Source of the DNA: Streptomyces resistomycificus
GTDB taxonomy: Bacteria > Actinomycetota > Actinomycetes > Streptomycetales > Streptomycetaceae
Direction: 5' to 3'
Length of the DNA: 64,000 nt
Assembly: GCF_001514265.1 (NCBI RefSeq)
Contig: NZ_KQ949006.1
Span: 62,001-126,000 of the forward strand
Below are positions 50,921 through 59,627 of the stretch, in pieces. The first letter of the stretch is position 1. Every line of letters begins with the position of its first letter. A model generated the notes under the pieces. It saw only the letters and a program-made list of their open reading frames with translations. It had not been told where the DNA came from and did no database searches. The translations under genes were made by a program, and so were the position numbers.

Positions 50921-53900
50921 CTACGGCGTGACCTTCTCGATCTTCACGCTGCCCAGGCCCGCGACCGTGCCGCGCGCGTTGACCAGCTGGACCTGGCCGA
51001 AGAACTCACGGCCCTCCGGGGCGGCCGCGGCGGCGGTGACGCTGCCGGAGACCGTCGTGGAGTCGCCGGTGCCGAGCTTCACCGGCGCCGAGCCGTCGAC
51101 GGCGACGGAACCGAGCGCGGCGGAGAAGAACACGTCCTGGTAGTCGTACGCGGTGCTGCCGGCCGGGATCGCGTAGCCGATGACCTCGATGGTGTACGTG
51201 CCGGGGGCCGGGTCGGCCACCGAGACGGACTCCTCCGAGTCGCCGTCGGCGGAGCTGCCGGCTTCCGCGCCCGCCGCGTCGTACACGACGAGGTCGAGGT
51301 CGGCGGCGGCGTCGGAGACGTTGCCGATCGCGACGTCCAGGGACTTGGCGCCCTCGGGCACCGTGACCGTGGTGGTCGCGGTCTCGCCCTCGGCGATCGT
51401 CGGGCGGGCCGACTTGGCCGAGCCGAGCGGGCCGCCGACCAGCTTGCCGTCGACGGCGGCGAGCTTGTTCGTCACCTTCCAGGAGGCGGCGGCCGGCGTG
51501 CCGACCTTGGCCTCGGGCACGGTCACGGTCTCCGGGTCGAAGACCGCGCCGAGGACGGCGACGTCCAGCTTGTACGGGTTGTCGAGCAGCGGCGACGTAC
51601 GGCGCGACTCGACCTCGATCTCCCAGACACCCGGCACCGGGTCGGCGTACGAACGCACGTCGGGCCTGCAGCCGTTGCCGTCGAGGTAGTTGTTGTAGCA
51701 GTTCGGGGTGCCGGTGTTGTCGACCGGGACGCCGTAGGGGTGGATGGCGATGAACCGGGTCTGGCTCTGGCCCTTCAGCCCGCCGATCGCGACCTCGAGG
51801 GACTTGGCGCCCTCGGGCACGGTCACGAAGTACGACTGGGTGCTGTTGCGCTGGACCGTGTTCGACGCCGAGAAGGTGTGGTTCACGGGTGCGGAGACCA
51901 CGACCGTGGTCATGACCTGCTTGTCGATGCCCTCGGTCTTCGGGTCGTCGACCTCGAGGATCGCGCTCTTGAGACCGGCGGACTTCGGCGCGGCCTGGAC
52001 CTTGACGGTGACCGGCTGGTTCAGCGGCAGCTTCACCTCGTCGGAGCCGACGATCTTGAAGGTGTTCGCCGCGTTGTTCTCGAAGTACAGCTCGTGGCGG
52101 ACCGGCTTGTCGGCACCGGACGTACGGGTGATCGTGACGTCGTACGTCTTCTTCTTGCCGGCCTTGAGGCCGCCCTCACGGTCGTACAGGCCCGTGCCGA
52201 AGCCCGGGGTCTTCAGGAACTGGTCGACCGCGGTGTCGACCGGCGCCTTCACCGTGTAGTCGTGCGCGGTGGCGCCGTCGAGGATCGAGTCCCAGGCGTC
52301 CGGGATGTTGATGAGGCCGACACCCTCCTCGTACGCCTGCGTCCCCTTGATGTGGTCGGCGGTCGAGGTCAGCGCGGTGCGCAGGGCGGCGGGCTTCAGC
52401 TCGAAACCCTTGGCCTTGGCGGCGGACAGCAGCAGCGCGGAGGCACCGGCGGCCTGCGGGGACGCCATCGAGGTGCCCTGCAGCATGCCGTAGCCGGCCG
52501 GCAGGGTGTAGCCCGCCTCGGCGACCGGGGCGCCCGGCAGCCAGGTCTGGATGGTGTTGATCGCGGCACCCGGGGCGACCAGGGTGGGCGTGAACCCGCC
52601 GTCCTCACGCGGACCGCGCGAGGAGAACGGCATCATGGCGTACTTCTTCTCCACGGCCGAGCCGTAGTTGGCGGCCCAGGTCTCCTTGGAGATGGACGCG
52701 CCGACCGAGATGACCTTGTCGGCCAGACCGGGGTCGCCGATCGTGTTGGCACCGGGGCCGGAGTTGCCGGCCGAGATCACCAGCTGGACGCCGTAGGTGT
52801 CGATGAGGCGCGTGTACAGCTCGGCGCGCGCGTTGTTGCCGTCGTTCAGCGCGGGCAGACCGCCGATCGACATGTTGACGATGTCGACACCGCGGTTGGC
52901 GACGAGGTCGATCATGCCCTCGGTGAGGGCGACGTTGGTGCAGCCGCCGGTCCAGGTGCAGGCACGGGAGGAGACGATCTTCGCGCCGGGCGCGGCACCG
53001 TCCATCCGGCCGCCGAAGAGGCCGTTGGCCGCGGTGATACCGGCGACGTGCGTGCCGTGCTCGGACTCGATGACGCCGATGTTGACGAAGTCGGTCTTCG
53101 CGCCGGCGGCGTTGTAGACGACGTCCTTGCGGATCTCGACGACGAACGGCTGCCGTTCGGCGACGTCGGTCGCCGGGTTGTCGGTGCCGAACCAGCCGAT
53201 CTGGAAGCCGTCCTTGTACGGCTTCATCGGGGTGTCGTCACCGAAGTCGTTGTTGTTGTTCAGGTCGACCCGGACGGTGCCGTTCGCCTTGTCGTACAGC
53301 ACACCCCACACGTCGGTGGTGTCGCCGTCGCGGTTCGCGTCGCCCTTGGCGTCGCCGCCCGTGGTGGCGGACTCGCGGAACACGTTGATCTCGTACGACC
53401 CGGCGGGCGCCGTCCAGCTCTGGCCGCCGTAGGTGAAGGTGGGGCCGGCCACCGCGGTCAGCATCGCGCGCCAGGTGGCGTCACCGTCGGCGACCGGGTC
53501 GGTCGCCGTCACCCAGTCGACGATCTTGCGCTCGCCGGTGGTGGTCTTCTGCAGCGCCGGGTGGGAGAGGTCCACGCCCGAGTCCAGGACACCGATGGTG
53601 ACGCCCCGGCCGTCCGCCTTCGGGTGGTCCTCCACGAAGTCGACGGCGCCCGTCTCGAAGGACGGGTTGTACGGGTTCTCGGCGGGGGTCCGCTTGTTCG
53701 GCGCGGCGGCGGCGGCGGTGGTGCCCTTGCCCGCGGCGCCCTTGACGGTGTCGGCGCTCGGCGTCGGGTCGTCCAGCGGGATGTCCTGGCGCAGGTCGAT
53801 GCCGTGCACGGAGGACAGCTTCGCGGCGGCGGCGATGGCCGAGTCCGCCTTGCCGGTGGGAACCGTGGCGCGGACGTAGCCGAGCTTGTCGTAGGTACGG

Positions 53901-54220
53901 CCGACCAGGCCGCCCTTGACCGAGTCGAGCTGCTCGGCGACCGTCTCGGTCTGCCCGGGCGCGGTGGCCACCATCATCGTGACGGTCTTGTCGCCGGCGG
54001 CCTTCGCCTCGGCGAGCAGGTCCGCGTCGTCGGAACCGAGCTTGTCGTGGGCGGACTTCACGCCCGGGTCGGCTGCGACGGGTGCGTCGTCCGCGGCGAG
54101 GGCCATGGGTAGCGGCCCCGCCGCGGAGAGTGCGGCCACCAGACCGGCGGCCACGGCTATCCGCGCCGCGCGTCTCGCTCCCGGTATCGGTTCACGGTCG
54201 CGCTGGGGGGTGAGGGTCAT
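50921..54220 (-). CDS. Secreted S8 subtilisin-like serine protease
   Basis: 1099 residues. A basic N-terminus and signal peptide (AARIAVAAGLVAALSAAGPLPMALA) lead into an inhibitor-I9-like propeptide (about 50-160), then the catalytic domain. The triad is Asp213 (VLDSGVDLSHPAL), His388 (EHGTHVAGITA) and Ser584 (QGTSMASPQAAG), with oxyanion Asn in SAGNSGPGA. The Asp-His spacing is about 175 residues instead of about 40, because of an insert containing an Asn/Asp-rich stretch. About 480 C-terminal residues hold beta-sandwich or PPC-like modules with two similar segments (VTVPEGAKSLEVAIGGL and VTVPEGAKSLDVAIGNV). The second ATG (54220) fits the AAGGG site better than the first. Confidence 0.92.
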   Translation of the reverse strand: MTLTPQRDREPIPGARRAARIAVAAGLVAALSAAGPLPMALAADDAPVAADPGVKSAHDKLGSDDADLLAEAKAAGDKTVTMMVATAPGQTETVAEQLDSVKGGLVGRTYDKLGYVRATVPTGKADSAIAAAAKLSSVHGIDLRQDIPLDDPTPSADTVKGAAGKGTTAAAAAPNKRTPAENPYNPSFETGAVDFVEDHPKADGRGVTIGVLDSGVDLSHPALQKTTTGERKIVDWVTATDPVADGDATWRAMLTAVAGPTFTYGGQSWTAPAGSYEINVFRESATTGGDAKGDANRDGDTTDVWGVLYDKANGTVRVDLNNNNDFGDDTPMKPYKDGFQIGWFGTDNPATDVAERQPFVVEIRKDVVYNAAGAKTDFVNIGVIESEHGTHVAGITAANGLFGGRMDGAAPGAKIVSSRACTWTGGCTNVALTEGMIDLVANRGVDIVNMSIGGLPALNDGNNARAELYTRLIDTYGVQLVISAGNSGPGANTIGDPGLADKVISVGASISKETWAANYGSAVEKKYAMMPFSSRGPREDGGFTPTLVAPGAAINTIQTWLPGAPVAEAGYTLPAGYGMLQGTSMASPQAAGASALLLSAAKAKGFELKPAALRTALTSTADHIKGTQAYEEGVGLINIPDAWDSILDGATAHDYTVKAPVDTAVDQFLKTPGFGTGLYDREGGLKAGKKKTYDVTITRTSGADKPVRHELYFENNAANTFKIVGSDEVKLPLNQPVTVKVQAAPKSAGLKSAILEVDDPKTEGIDKQVMTTVVVSAPVNHTFSASNTVQRNSTQSYFVTVPEGAKSLEVAIGGLKGQSQTRFIAIHPYGVPVDNTGTPNCYNNYLDGNGCRPDVRSYADPVPGVWEIEVESRRTSPLLDNPYKLDVAVLGAVFDPETVTVPEAKVGTPAAASWKVTNKLAAVDGKLVGGPLGSAKSARPTIAEGETATTTVTVPEGAKSLDVAIGNVSDAAADLDLVVYDAAGAEAGSSADGDSEESVSVADPAPGTYTIEVIGYAIPAGSTAYDYQDVFFSAALGSVAVDGSAPVKLGTGDSTTVSGSVTAAAAAPEGREFFGQVQLVNARGTVAGLGSVKIEKVTP

Positions 54221-54438
54221 CGGCATCCCTTGTAGGTAAAGGAACGAGCGGGTTGCGGCCGGGTCGATCGGTCCTGACCGCGGTGGCCCGGAATGCGATC
54301 CCGGACGATCGCACAGCTTTACTCATGGGAAGGATGTTTAGGGAGAGTTGACCGAATCGATATGGACGGATGGGGAAAACCCCCGATGCCCTTTGAGGAG
54401 ATGCGCGGCGAAAGGGGCGAAACGGCTCGGGTCGGGGT

Positions 54439-56199
54439 TCAGCCCTTCCTCAGCAGCAGCTCCGTGTTGCGGTCCTTCGACTCCCCGGCCAGGTCCGTCC
54501 GGGCGCCGGGGGCGTTGAAGGACAGTTCGCGGTAGAGGGCGGCCAGACCGGTCTGGGAGAGGTCGGCGAAGTCGGTGCGGTGCGGGGCCGTGGACTCGAC
54601 GCAGGTGGTGAAGAGCGAGAGGGTGCCGTCCTTGTTGTCCACCAGCTCGATGACGCGGGCGAGCTGCGGGTAGTCGACGTGGGAGGCGGTGGAGATCTCC
54701 CAGAAGGAGCGGCCGTCGGGGGCGGAGTGCGGGGTGATGTCGTTGCGGTGGATGTGCCCGTTCACCCAGGCCAGGACGTTGGCGTGGCTGCCGAGGAGAG
54801 CGACGACCTCCTTGCCGTTGTGCCGCCGCTCGCCGGGCCGGGCCGGGTCGGGACGGGTGTTGGTCATGCTCTTGCTGGTGTGGTGGCTGAAGACGACCGC
54901 GTACGAGTCCTTGTTGTCGCGCAGCGTCCTGTCCAGCCACCTCAGCTGGGCCGTCCCGATGGAGCCGTTGTAGTGGCCGCCGGGGTCGGTGGTGTCGAGG
55001 CTGATGCCGATGACGTCGTCGGCGATGCGGAAGCTGTAGTACTGGGTGCCCGCGTCGACGTTCGCCGAGGAGTAGCCGTGCCCTACCGGGCCGACACCCC
55101 GGTAGGCGGGGTCGAGGTGGGCCTTGAGGTAGTCGGTGGCCGTGTAGGGGGCGCGCTTCTCGTCCGGCGTGACCGAGCGCATGTCCCGGGTGTGCGCCTT
55201 GAGCAGGTCGCGGAACGCCGTCCCCTTCGGGTCCTTGCCGTTCGTGATGGCGTCCTGGAGCTTCTTCGCCTCCGACGCGGACAGGCTCATCAGTTTCTTG
55301 CCGCCGACGGCGTACTCGGCGAGCCAGGAGTCGCCGTGGCCGTAGCAGCCCAGCGGCATGGCGTCGTGGTTGCCGACCGTGGAGTACCAGGGCAGGTTGA
55401 GGCCCGGGCTGTTCAACTCCCGTACGGCCGCCGTCAGGAAGCCCTCCAGGTGCGGGAAGCCGAGCTGCTTGTCGGCGTCGCGCACGCTCGCGTCGGGCTG
55501 CCAGTACTGCTTGAGACCACTGTTCTGGACGCCCTCGTAGCGGCGCGGGTCACCGGAGTTGGGGGTGATCCGGCCGCCGCTCATGACGGTCAGAAACCAC
55601 TCCAGCTCGGTCCTGGCGTTGTTGTCCGTGTTGTCGCCGGTCGTCATGGCGAAGTGCAGCGGGGCGCCGGTGACGGGGGCCCCGCGCAGCGCGTTGACCC
55701 GCTCCACCAGCGAGACCGCGCCGTGCACCGTCAGCGCCTCGTGCGGCCGCCAGGCGTGCACGTCCGTCGAGCGCAGGTACTCCAGGCGCATCGGGTGCTG
55801 GGCGTCGATCAGGTGCATGTCGGTGAGCTGCACGAACGCGGCGAGGGTGGTCCGGCGTCCGGCCCGGCCGGTCTTCGGCGCGGCGAGCTCGCCACGGACC
55901 CGCCGCTTCCAGCCCGGGCCGTCCCCCAGACGCCGGTAGCCGGAGCTGGTCCGCGGGGTGGCGACGGAGGAGAGGGTGGTGCCGCGGGTGTACGGCGCCA
56001 GGGGCGCGGCCGGCGCCCGACGGGACTGGGCGACGGGCGCCCCGGCGGCCTCGGTGCCGGTGCCGGTGGCGGCCCGGCTGTCGGTGGGCCGCAGGGCGTA
56101 GCCGACGCCCGCGGAGACGGTCACGGCCGCTGCGGCGGCGAGGGCGGAACGGCGGTTGATCTCCAGCGTGGAGCCGGCGACAGAGCGTGTGCGCGGCAT
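54439..56199 (-). CDS. Secreted metallophosphoesterase (TIGR03767-like)
   Basis: 586 residues with a probable Tat signal: twin Arg in INRRSALAAAAAVTVSAGVG near the N-terminus. Calcineurin-type metal motifs in order: LTDMHLIDAQHP (DxH), TTGDNTDNN (GD), STVGNHDAM (GNHD), VVFSHHTS and VNGHIHRND (GHxH). It is therefore a binuclear-metal phosphoesterase acting outside the cell. The actinobacterial family of this length is known as TIGR03767; its substrate is unsettled. Monocistronic; a GGGG-AAAA-CCCC hairpin lies about 60 nt downstream. Confidence 0.87.
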   Translation of the reverse strand: MPRTRSVAGSTLEINRRSALAAAAAVTVSAGVGYALRPTDSRAATGTGTEAAGAPVAQSRRAPAAPLAPYTRGTTLSSVATPRTSSGYRRLGDGPGWKRRVRGELAAPKTGRAGRRTTLAAFVQLTDMHLIDAQHPMRLEYLRSTDVHAWRPHEALTVHGAVSLVERVNALRGAPVTGAPLHFAMTTGDNTDNNARTELEWFLTVMSGGRITPNSGDPRRYEGVQNSGLKQYWQPDASVRDADKQLGFPHLEGFLTAAVRELNSPGLNLPWYSTVGNHDAMPLGCYGHGDSWLAEYAVGGKKLMSLSASEAKKLQDAITNGKDPKGTAFRDLLKAHTRDMRSVTPDEKRAPYTATDYLKAHLDPAYRGVGPVGHGYSSANVDAGTQYYSFRIADDVIGISLDTTDPGGHYNGSIGTAQLRWLDRTLRDNKDSYAVVFSHHTSKSMTNTRPDPARPGERRHNGKEVVALLGSHANVLAWVNGHIHRNDITPHSAPDGRSFWEISTASHVDYPQLARVIELVDNKDGTLSLFTTCVESTAPHRTDFADLSQTGLAALYRELSFNAPGARTDLAGESKDRNTELLLRKG

Positions 56200-56384
56200 G
56201 GCGCGATCTCCCCGGGTGACGAACGCGTCGACAGTGGTCGCGGGGGTTCACCGCCGGTCGCAGCCGCGAACTTCCCGCTCACTTCGGATCGTTGGCACCG
56301 GGGATGACCTGTGCGTGAACGAGACGGCAACGCGCAACGCCGATCACCGTACGTCGATCTTGGACTACCCTGCGCGCCCACGGG

Positions 56385-56408
56385 CGCTCCCCGGACGGCC
56401 GGGGAGCG
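56385..56408. terminator. Hairpin downstream of the Nudix gene
   Basis: CGCTCCCCGG-ACGG-CCGGGGAGCG, perfect 10-bp stem with a tetraloop, about 90 nt after the Nudix stop on the minus strand. Confidence 0.65.
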
Positions 56409-56494
56409 GTCACGCGGTGTTCATCTCCGCGGGCAGGAGGGGTGTTCCGGGGCCCCTCGGGCGGTGGCGCGGCCGAGCGGGTCGGAGGGTGCGG

Positions 56495-56944
56495 TCAGGC
56501 CGGCTCCCGGCCCTCCGCCGCCCGCCCCGACGGCGGCCGCTCCCGCCACAGCCGCAGCCCGATGTCGACGAGGCCCACCCGGTTCAGGCCTGGCACGGCG
56601 TCCAGGTCGTGCCAGGCGGCCATGTCCGTGGAGCCGCCGACCTCGTAGCACAGCTCACCGCCGGTGATCCGGGCCTCGTAGACCAGGCGGACGCCGTGGC
56701 GGTCGAGCGCGCGGCCGAGGCGGCGGGGGAAGGCGCGGCGGCTGGAGTGGACGCCGAGCAGGGCGGTGACCTCGGCGCGGTAGCCGGTCTCCTCGGCCAG
56801 CTCCCGCAGGACGGTGTCGTGGGGGTCCTCGCCGTGCTCCATGCCGCCGCCGGGCAGCACCCACTCCGGCGGGCCGCCGTCCGGCGCGGGGGAGCGGGAG
56901 AGCAGGAGCTGTCCGTCGCGGACGCATACGGCGTAGGCCGCCAC
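56495..56944 (-). CDS. Nudix hydrolase
   Basis: 149 residues. The Nudix box is complete at about 32-54: GGGMEHGEDPHDTVLRELAEETGY (GX5EX7REUXEEXGU), so the metal-binding Glu residues are present. It hydrolyses a nucleoside-diphosphate-linked compound; the substrate is not evident. The GTG at 56944 has AGAAGG 6 nt upstream; the GTG six codons earlier (56962) lacks a site. It is divergent from the serine hydrolase gene. Confidence 0.87.
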   Translation of the reverse strand: MAAYAVCVRDGQLLLSRSPAPDGGPPEWVLPGGGMEHGEDPHDTVLRELAEETGYRAEVTALLGVHSSRRAFPRRLGRALDRHGVRLVYEARITGGELCYEVGGSTDMAAWHDLDAVPGLNRVGLVDIGLRLWRERPPSGRAAEGREPA

Positions 56945-57127
56945 CCTCAACCTTCTTCGCACCCACGGACGTTAACGCAGCGAACGAAGAAGGGCCGAAA
57001 CCCGCTCAACCGACCTAAGGCACCTCAACCCCGGCGGCCCCTGCCGGGTCTGTCCCCGCGACCCCGCTCGACGACCTGACGACGAGCGGACAGGCGCGAC
57101 GACGACAACGACAACGGGGAGCAGGAC

Positions 57128-58273
57128 ATGACCGTACGGACGACCTTCGTGGCGGTGACCGCCGTGGCACTCACGGCGGCCCTGGCGGCGCCCGCCATCG
57201 CGGCGGCGCCCAACGGGAGCGGCAGCCGGCACGACGCGACCCGCGAGGCGATCCAGGCCGCGGTGGCGGACGGCGTGCCCGGCGTGACGGCGACGGCGAG
57301 GGACTCCCACGGGCCCTGGTCGGCGACGGCCGGCGTGGGGGACCTCAAGACGCAGAAGCCGCGTTCACCGCACGACCGTTACCGGGTCGGCAGCATCACC
57401 AAGACCTTCGTCGCCACGGTGCTGCTCCAACTGGAGGCGGAGGGGCGTCTGTCGCTGGACGACAAGGTGGACACGTGGCTGCCGGGCCTGGTCCGGGGCA
57501 ACGGCCACGACGGCAGGAGGATCACCCTGCGCCAACTCCTCAACCACACCAGCGGGATCTTCAACTACACGGACGACGAGACCTTCGTCCGCACGCACTT
57601 CCTCAAGGAAGGTTTCTTCGAGCACCGTTACGACCGCAAGAAGCCCGAGGAACTCGTCGCGATCGCCATGTCCCACAAGCCCGACTTCGCGCCGGGCACG
57701 TCCTGGAACTACTCCAACACCAACTACACCCTGGCCGCGCTGGTGATCGAGAGCGTCACGGACCGCCCGTACGGCGCGGCGGTCCGCGACCGTGTCATCG
57801 AGCCCCTGCACCTGCGCGCCACGTCGGTGCCCGGCACGAGGTCCACCCTTCCGCGGCCCAGCAGCCGCGCCTACGGCAAGCTGGCCCGGACGACGACCGG
57901 TCCGACGTACGACGTCACGGAACTGAACCCGTCCCTGGCCTTCGGATCCGGGGACATGATCTCCAACTCCGGCGACCTGAACCGCTTCTACACGGCCCTG
58001 CTCCGCGGCCGCCTCCTGCCGGCCGAGCAACTGAAGGAGATGAAGACCACGGTGGCCGTCGACGTCATCCCTGACGCCGGGTACGGCCTCGGCCTCATCG
58101 ACCGCGAGCTGAGCTGCGGCGTCCACGTCTGGGGCCACGGCGGCGGCATCCACGGCTCCTCGTCGGAGGCCGTGACCACGGCCGACGGCCGCCACTCCCT
58201 CGCCCTCAACTTCAACGGCGACTGGACGGGCGACAGCGACGCGGTGATCGAGGCGGAGTACTGCGGCAAGTAG
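57128..58273 (+). CDS. Secreted serine hydrolase, beta-lactamase/D-alanyl-D-alanine carboxypeptidase family
   Basis: 381 residues. Signal peptide (FVAVTAVALTAALAAPAIAAAP) with probable cleavage after AIAAA. A class C beta-lactamase-like fold follows: nucleophile Ser89 and Lys92 in GSITKTF, Tyr195 in NYSNTNY, and HGGG near residue 339 in place of KTG. LLNHTSGIFNYTDDETF is the usual family segment. It probably acts on peptidoglycan-like D-amino-acid peptides or other amides outside the cell. ATG start behind GGAGCAGG. Confidence 0.9.
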   Translation: MTVRTTFVAVTAVALTAALAAPAIAAAPNGSGSRHDATREAIQAAVADGVPGVTATARDSHGPWSATAGVGDLKTQKPRSPHDRYRVGSITKTFVATVLLQLEAEGRLSLDDKVDTWLPGLVRGNGHDGRRITLRQLLNHTSGIFNYTDDETFVRTHFLKEGFFEHRYDRKKPEELVAIAMSHKPDFAPGTSWNYSNTNYTLAALVIESVTDRPYGAAVRDRVIEPLHLRATSVPGTRSTLPRPSSRAYGKLARTTTGPTYDVTELNPSLAFGSGDMISNSGDLNRFYTALLRGRLLPAEQLKEMKTTVAVDVIPDAGYGLGLIDRELSCGVHVWGHGGGIHGSSSEAVTTADGRHSLALNFNGDWTGDSDAVIEAEYCGK

Positions 58274-58286
58274 CGGAAGACGGCAC

Positions 58287-58327
58287 GAGGAGGGGCCGCC
58301 GGGTGCGTGCGCCCGCGGCCCCTCCTC
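58287..58327. terminator. Bidirectional terminator
   Basis: GAGGAGGGGCCGC / GCGGCCCCTCCTC, perfect 13-bp stem with a 15-nt loop, between the serine hydrolase stop and the convergent gene at 58357. Confidence 0.85.
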
Positions 58328-58356
58328 TCCCCTCCTGATTCCGCCCCGGTCCGTCA

Positions 58357-59418
58357 CTACCGGGGCAGCACCACGACATACGCGGCGGGATCGCGGTCGC
58401 CGGACGCCATCAGCGCCGTGCGGACCACCGCCGCCTGCTGCTCCCTCGCGTCGCGCAGCTTCTTGGGCGTGATGTGGACGACCGTGATGCCGAGCCGCTC
58501 CAGGTGCTCGCGCTTGCGGGCGTATTCGGACCACAGGGCGTCGTCGTCCTGGCGCGGGGCGCGGGTGTCGAGCTCGACCGCCACCGCCTGCTCCGGCCAG
58601 TAGGCGTCCAGGCCGCCCAGGTGCGGACCGCCCGGCAGGCGCAGGTCCACGTTCCAGACCGGGTCGGGGAGGCCGTACTCGTGGACCATCGCGTACAGGC
58701 GGCCCTCCGCGATCGACCTGCCCTCCGCCAGCAACGAGTCCACCGCGTCCACCACGTGCGGCCGGCTCAGCAGCTTGGCGTTGTTCAACTCCCGTACGAC
58801 CGCCGCGGGTTCGCAGTGACCGGCGCGTACCGCCTCCGTCAGCAGCCGGCGTACGGCCCCCGCGTCGGTCAGTTCGGTCACCGCGTCGGCCAGGGCGCGC
58901 GGGACCGGGGCGACCGGGACGCCGGTGACCATCTGCGGGGTCGGCAGGGCGGCGCTGCGGACGATGTGGGCGCAGCCCGTCGTGCGCAGCCGGCGCAGGC
59001 GCGGGACCAGGACGTCGATCCGGTCCAGGGCGGTGAGCGGGGGCGTCGTGGAGAAGCCGTACAGGGTCAGCGCCGCCAGGCCCGTGATCATCGCCTCCGC
59101 GTACATCGGCCGCCGGTGCGGGTCCTCCGCGCCGGGCTGGCTCGGGACGCCGGTCGCCGCCCGCTCCTTCGCCGCGTACATCAGCACCGCGTGCAGCCGC
59201 TCCTCGCTGGTCGGCGGGCCGGGGTGGAGCAGGACGACGCCGGGGAGGAACTGCTGCCAGGGGCCACCGGGGCGGCACTGCTCGTTCGTCTCGGCCGACG
59301 AGACGCCGTGCGCACGCAGCTGCGCGGCCGTCAGGACGCGGCGGTGGACCTCGGAGAGGTGGAGCACGGGGCGGGGGGAGAGCGGCGGGACCGGGGGGAG
59401 CGGGGCGTTGTGGTTCAT
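58357..59418 (-). CDS. AbiEi-like N-terminal / DUF559 (Vsr-like) C-terminal protein
   Basis: 353 residues. The N-terminal part (LTAAQLRAHGVSSAETNEQCRPGGPWQQFLPGVVLLHPGPPTSEERL) resembles the AbiEi-type winged-helix antitoxin region. The C-terminal part (GGLDAYWPEQAVAVELDTRAPRQDDDALWSEYARKREHLERLGITVVHITPKKLRD) has the D...E-x-D core of DUF559/Vsr-like PD-(D/E)XK nucleases. This fusion is common in actinobacteria and its function is unknown. No AbiEii-type toxin gene is adjacent. The start ATG lies in an 8-bp inverted repeat and lacks a clear ribosome site. Confidence 0.72.
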   Translation of the reverse strand: MNHNAPLPPVPPLSPRPVLHLSEVHRRVLTAAQLRAHGVSSAETNEQCRPGGPWQQFLPGVVLLHPGPPTSEERLHAVLMYAAKERAATGVPSQPGAEDPHRRPMYAEAMITGLAALTLYGFSTTPPLTALDRIDVLVPRLRRLRTTGCAHIVRSAALPTPQMVTGVPVAPVPRALADAVTELTDAGAVRRLLTEAVRAGHCEPAAVVRELNNAKLLSRPHVVDAVDSLLAEGRSIAEGRLYAMVHEYGLPDPVWNVDLRLPGGPHLGGLDAYWPEQAVAVELDTRAPRQDDDALWSEYARKREHLERLGITVVHITPKKLRDAREQQAAVVRTALMASGDRDPAAYVVVLPR

Positions 59419-59464
59419 GGCGGGGAGTTTCCCGCCATCCGGCGCCGCTGTAACCGCTGTTACA
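59416..59464 (-). promoter_or_regulatory. Start-codon hairpin and TGTAAC operator of the AbiEi/DUF559-like gene
   Basis: ATGGCGGG-GAGTTT-CCCGCCAT (59417-59438) is a perfect 8-bp inverted repeat whose arm overlaps the start codon. Upstream is TGTAAC-CGCT-GTTACA (59449-59464), 6-bp arms. The two could allow translational and transcriptional self-control. Confidence 0.45.
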
Positions 59465-59532
59465 CGCCTGTCGACAAATACGGACAAGGCGGCACTAAAG
59501 GACGGGTGTTCGGATGCCGAGTAGGTAGGGAA

Positions 59533-59565
59533 AACCCCTGGTCCATTCGGGTGGGGCCAGGGGTT
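59533..59565. terminator. Terminator of the second pepN gene
   Basis: AACCCCTGG / CCAGGGGTT, 9-bp stem with a 15-nt loop, about 65 nt after the pepN stop on the minus strand. Confidence 0.65.
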
Positions 59566-59627
59566 ACGGCTCCTATTGCCCGCATTCCGTAACGGTCACG
59601 GAAAGCGGAATCGTGGGCCAAAGGTCC

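Noticed and set aside
58357..59418. AbiE toxin-antitoxin system
   Set aside because: Only an AbiEi-like N-terminal region is present, fused to a DUF559-like part; there is no AbiEii nucleotidyltransferase gene.
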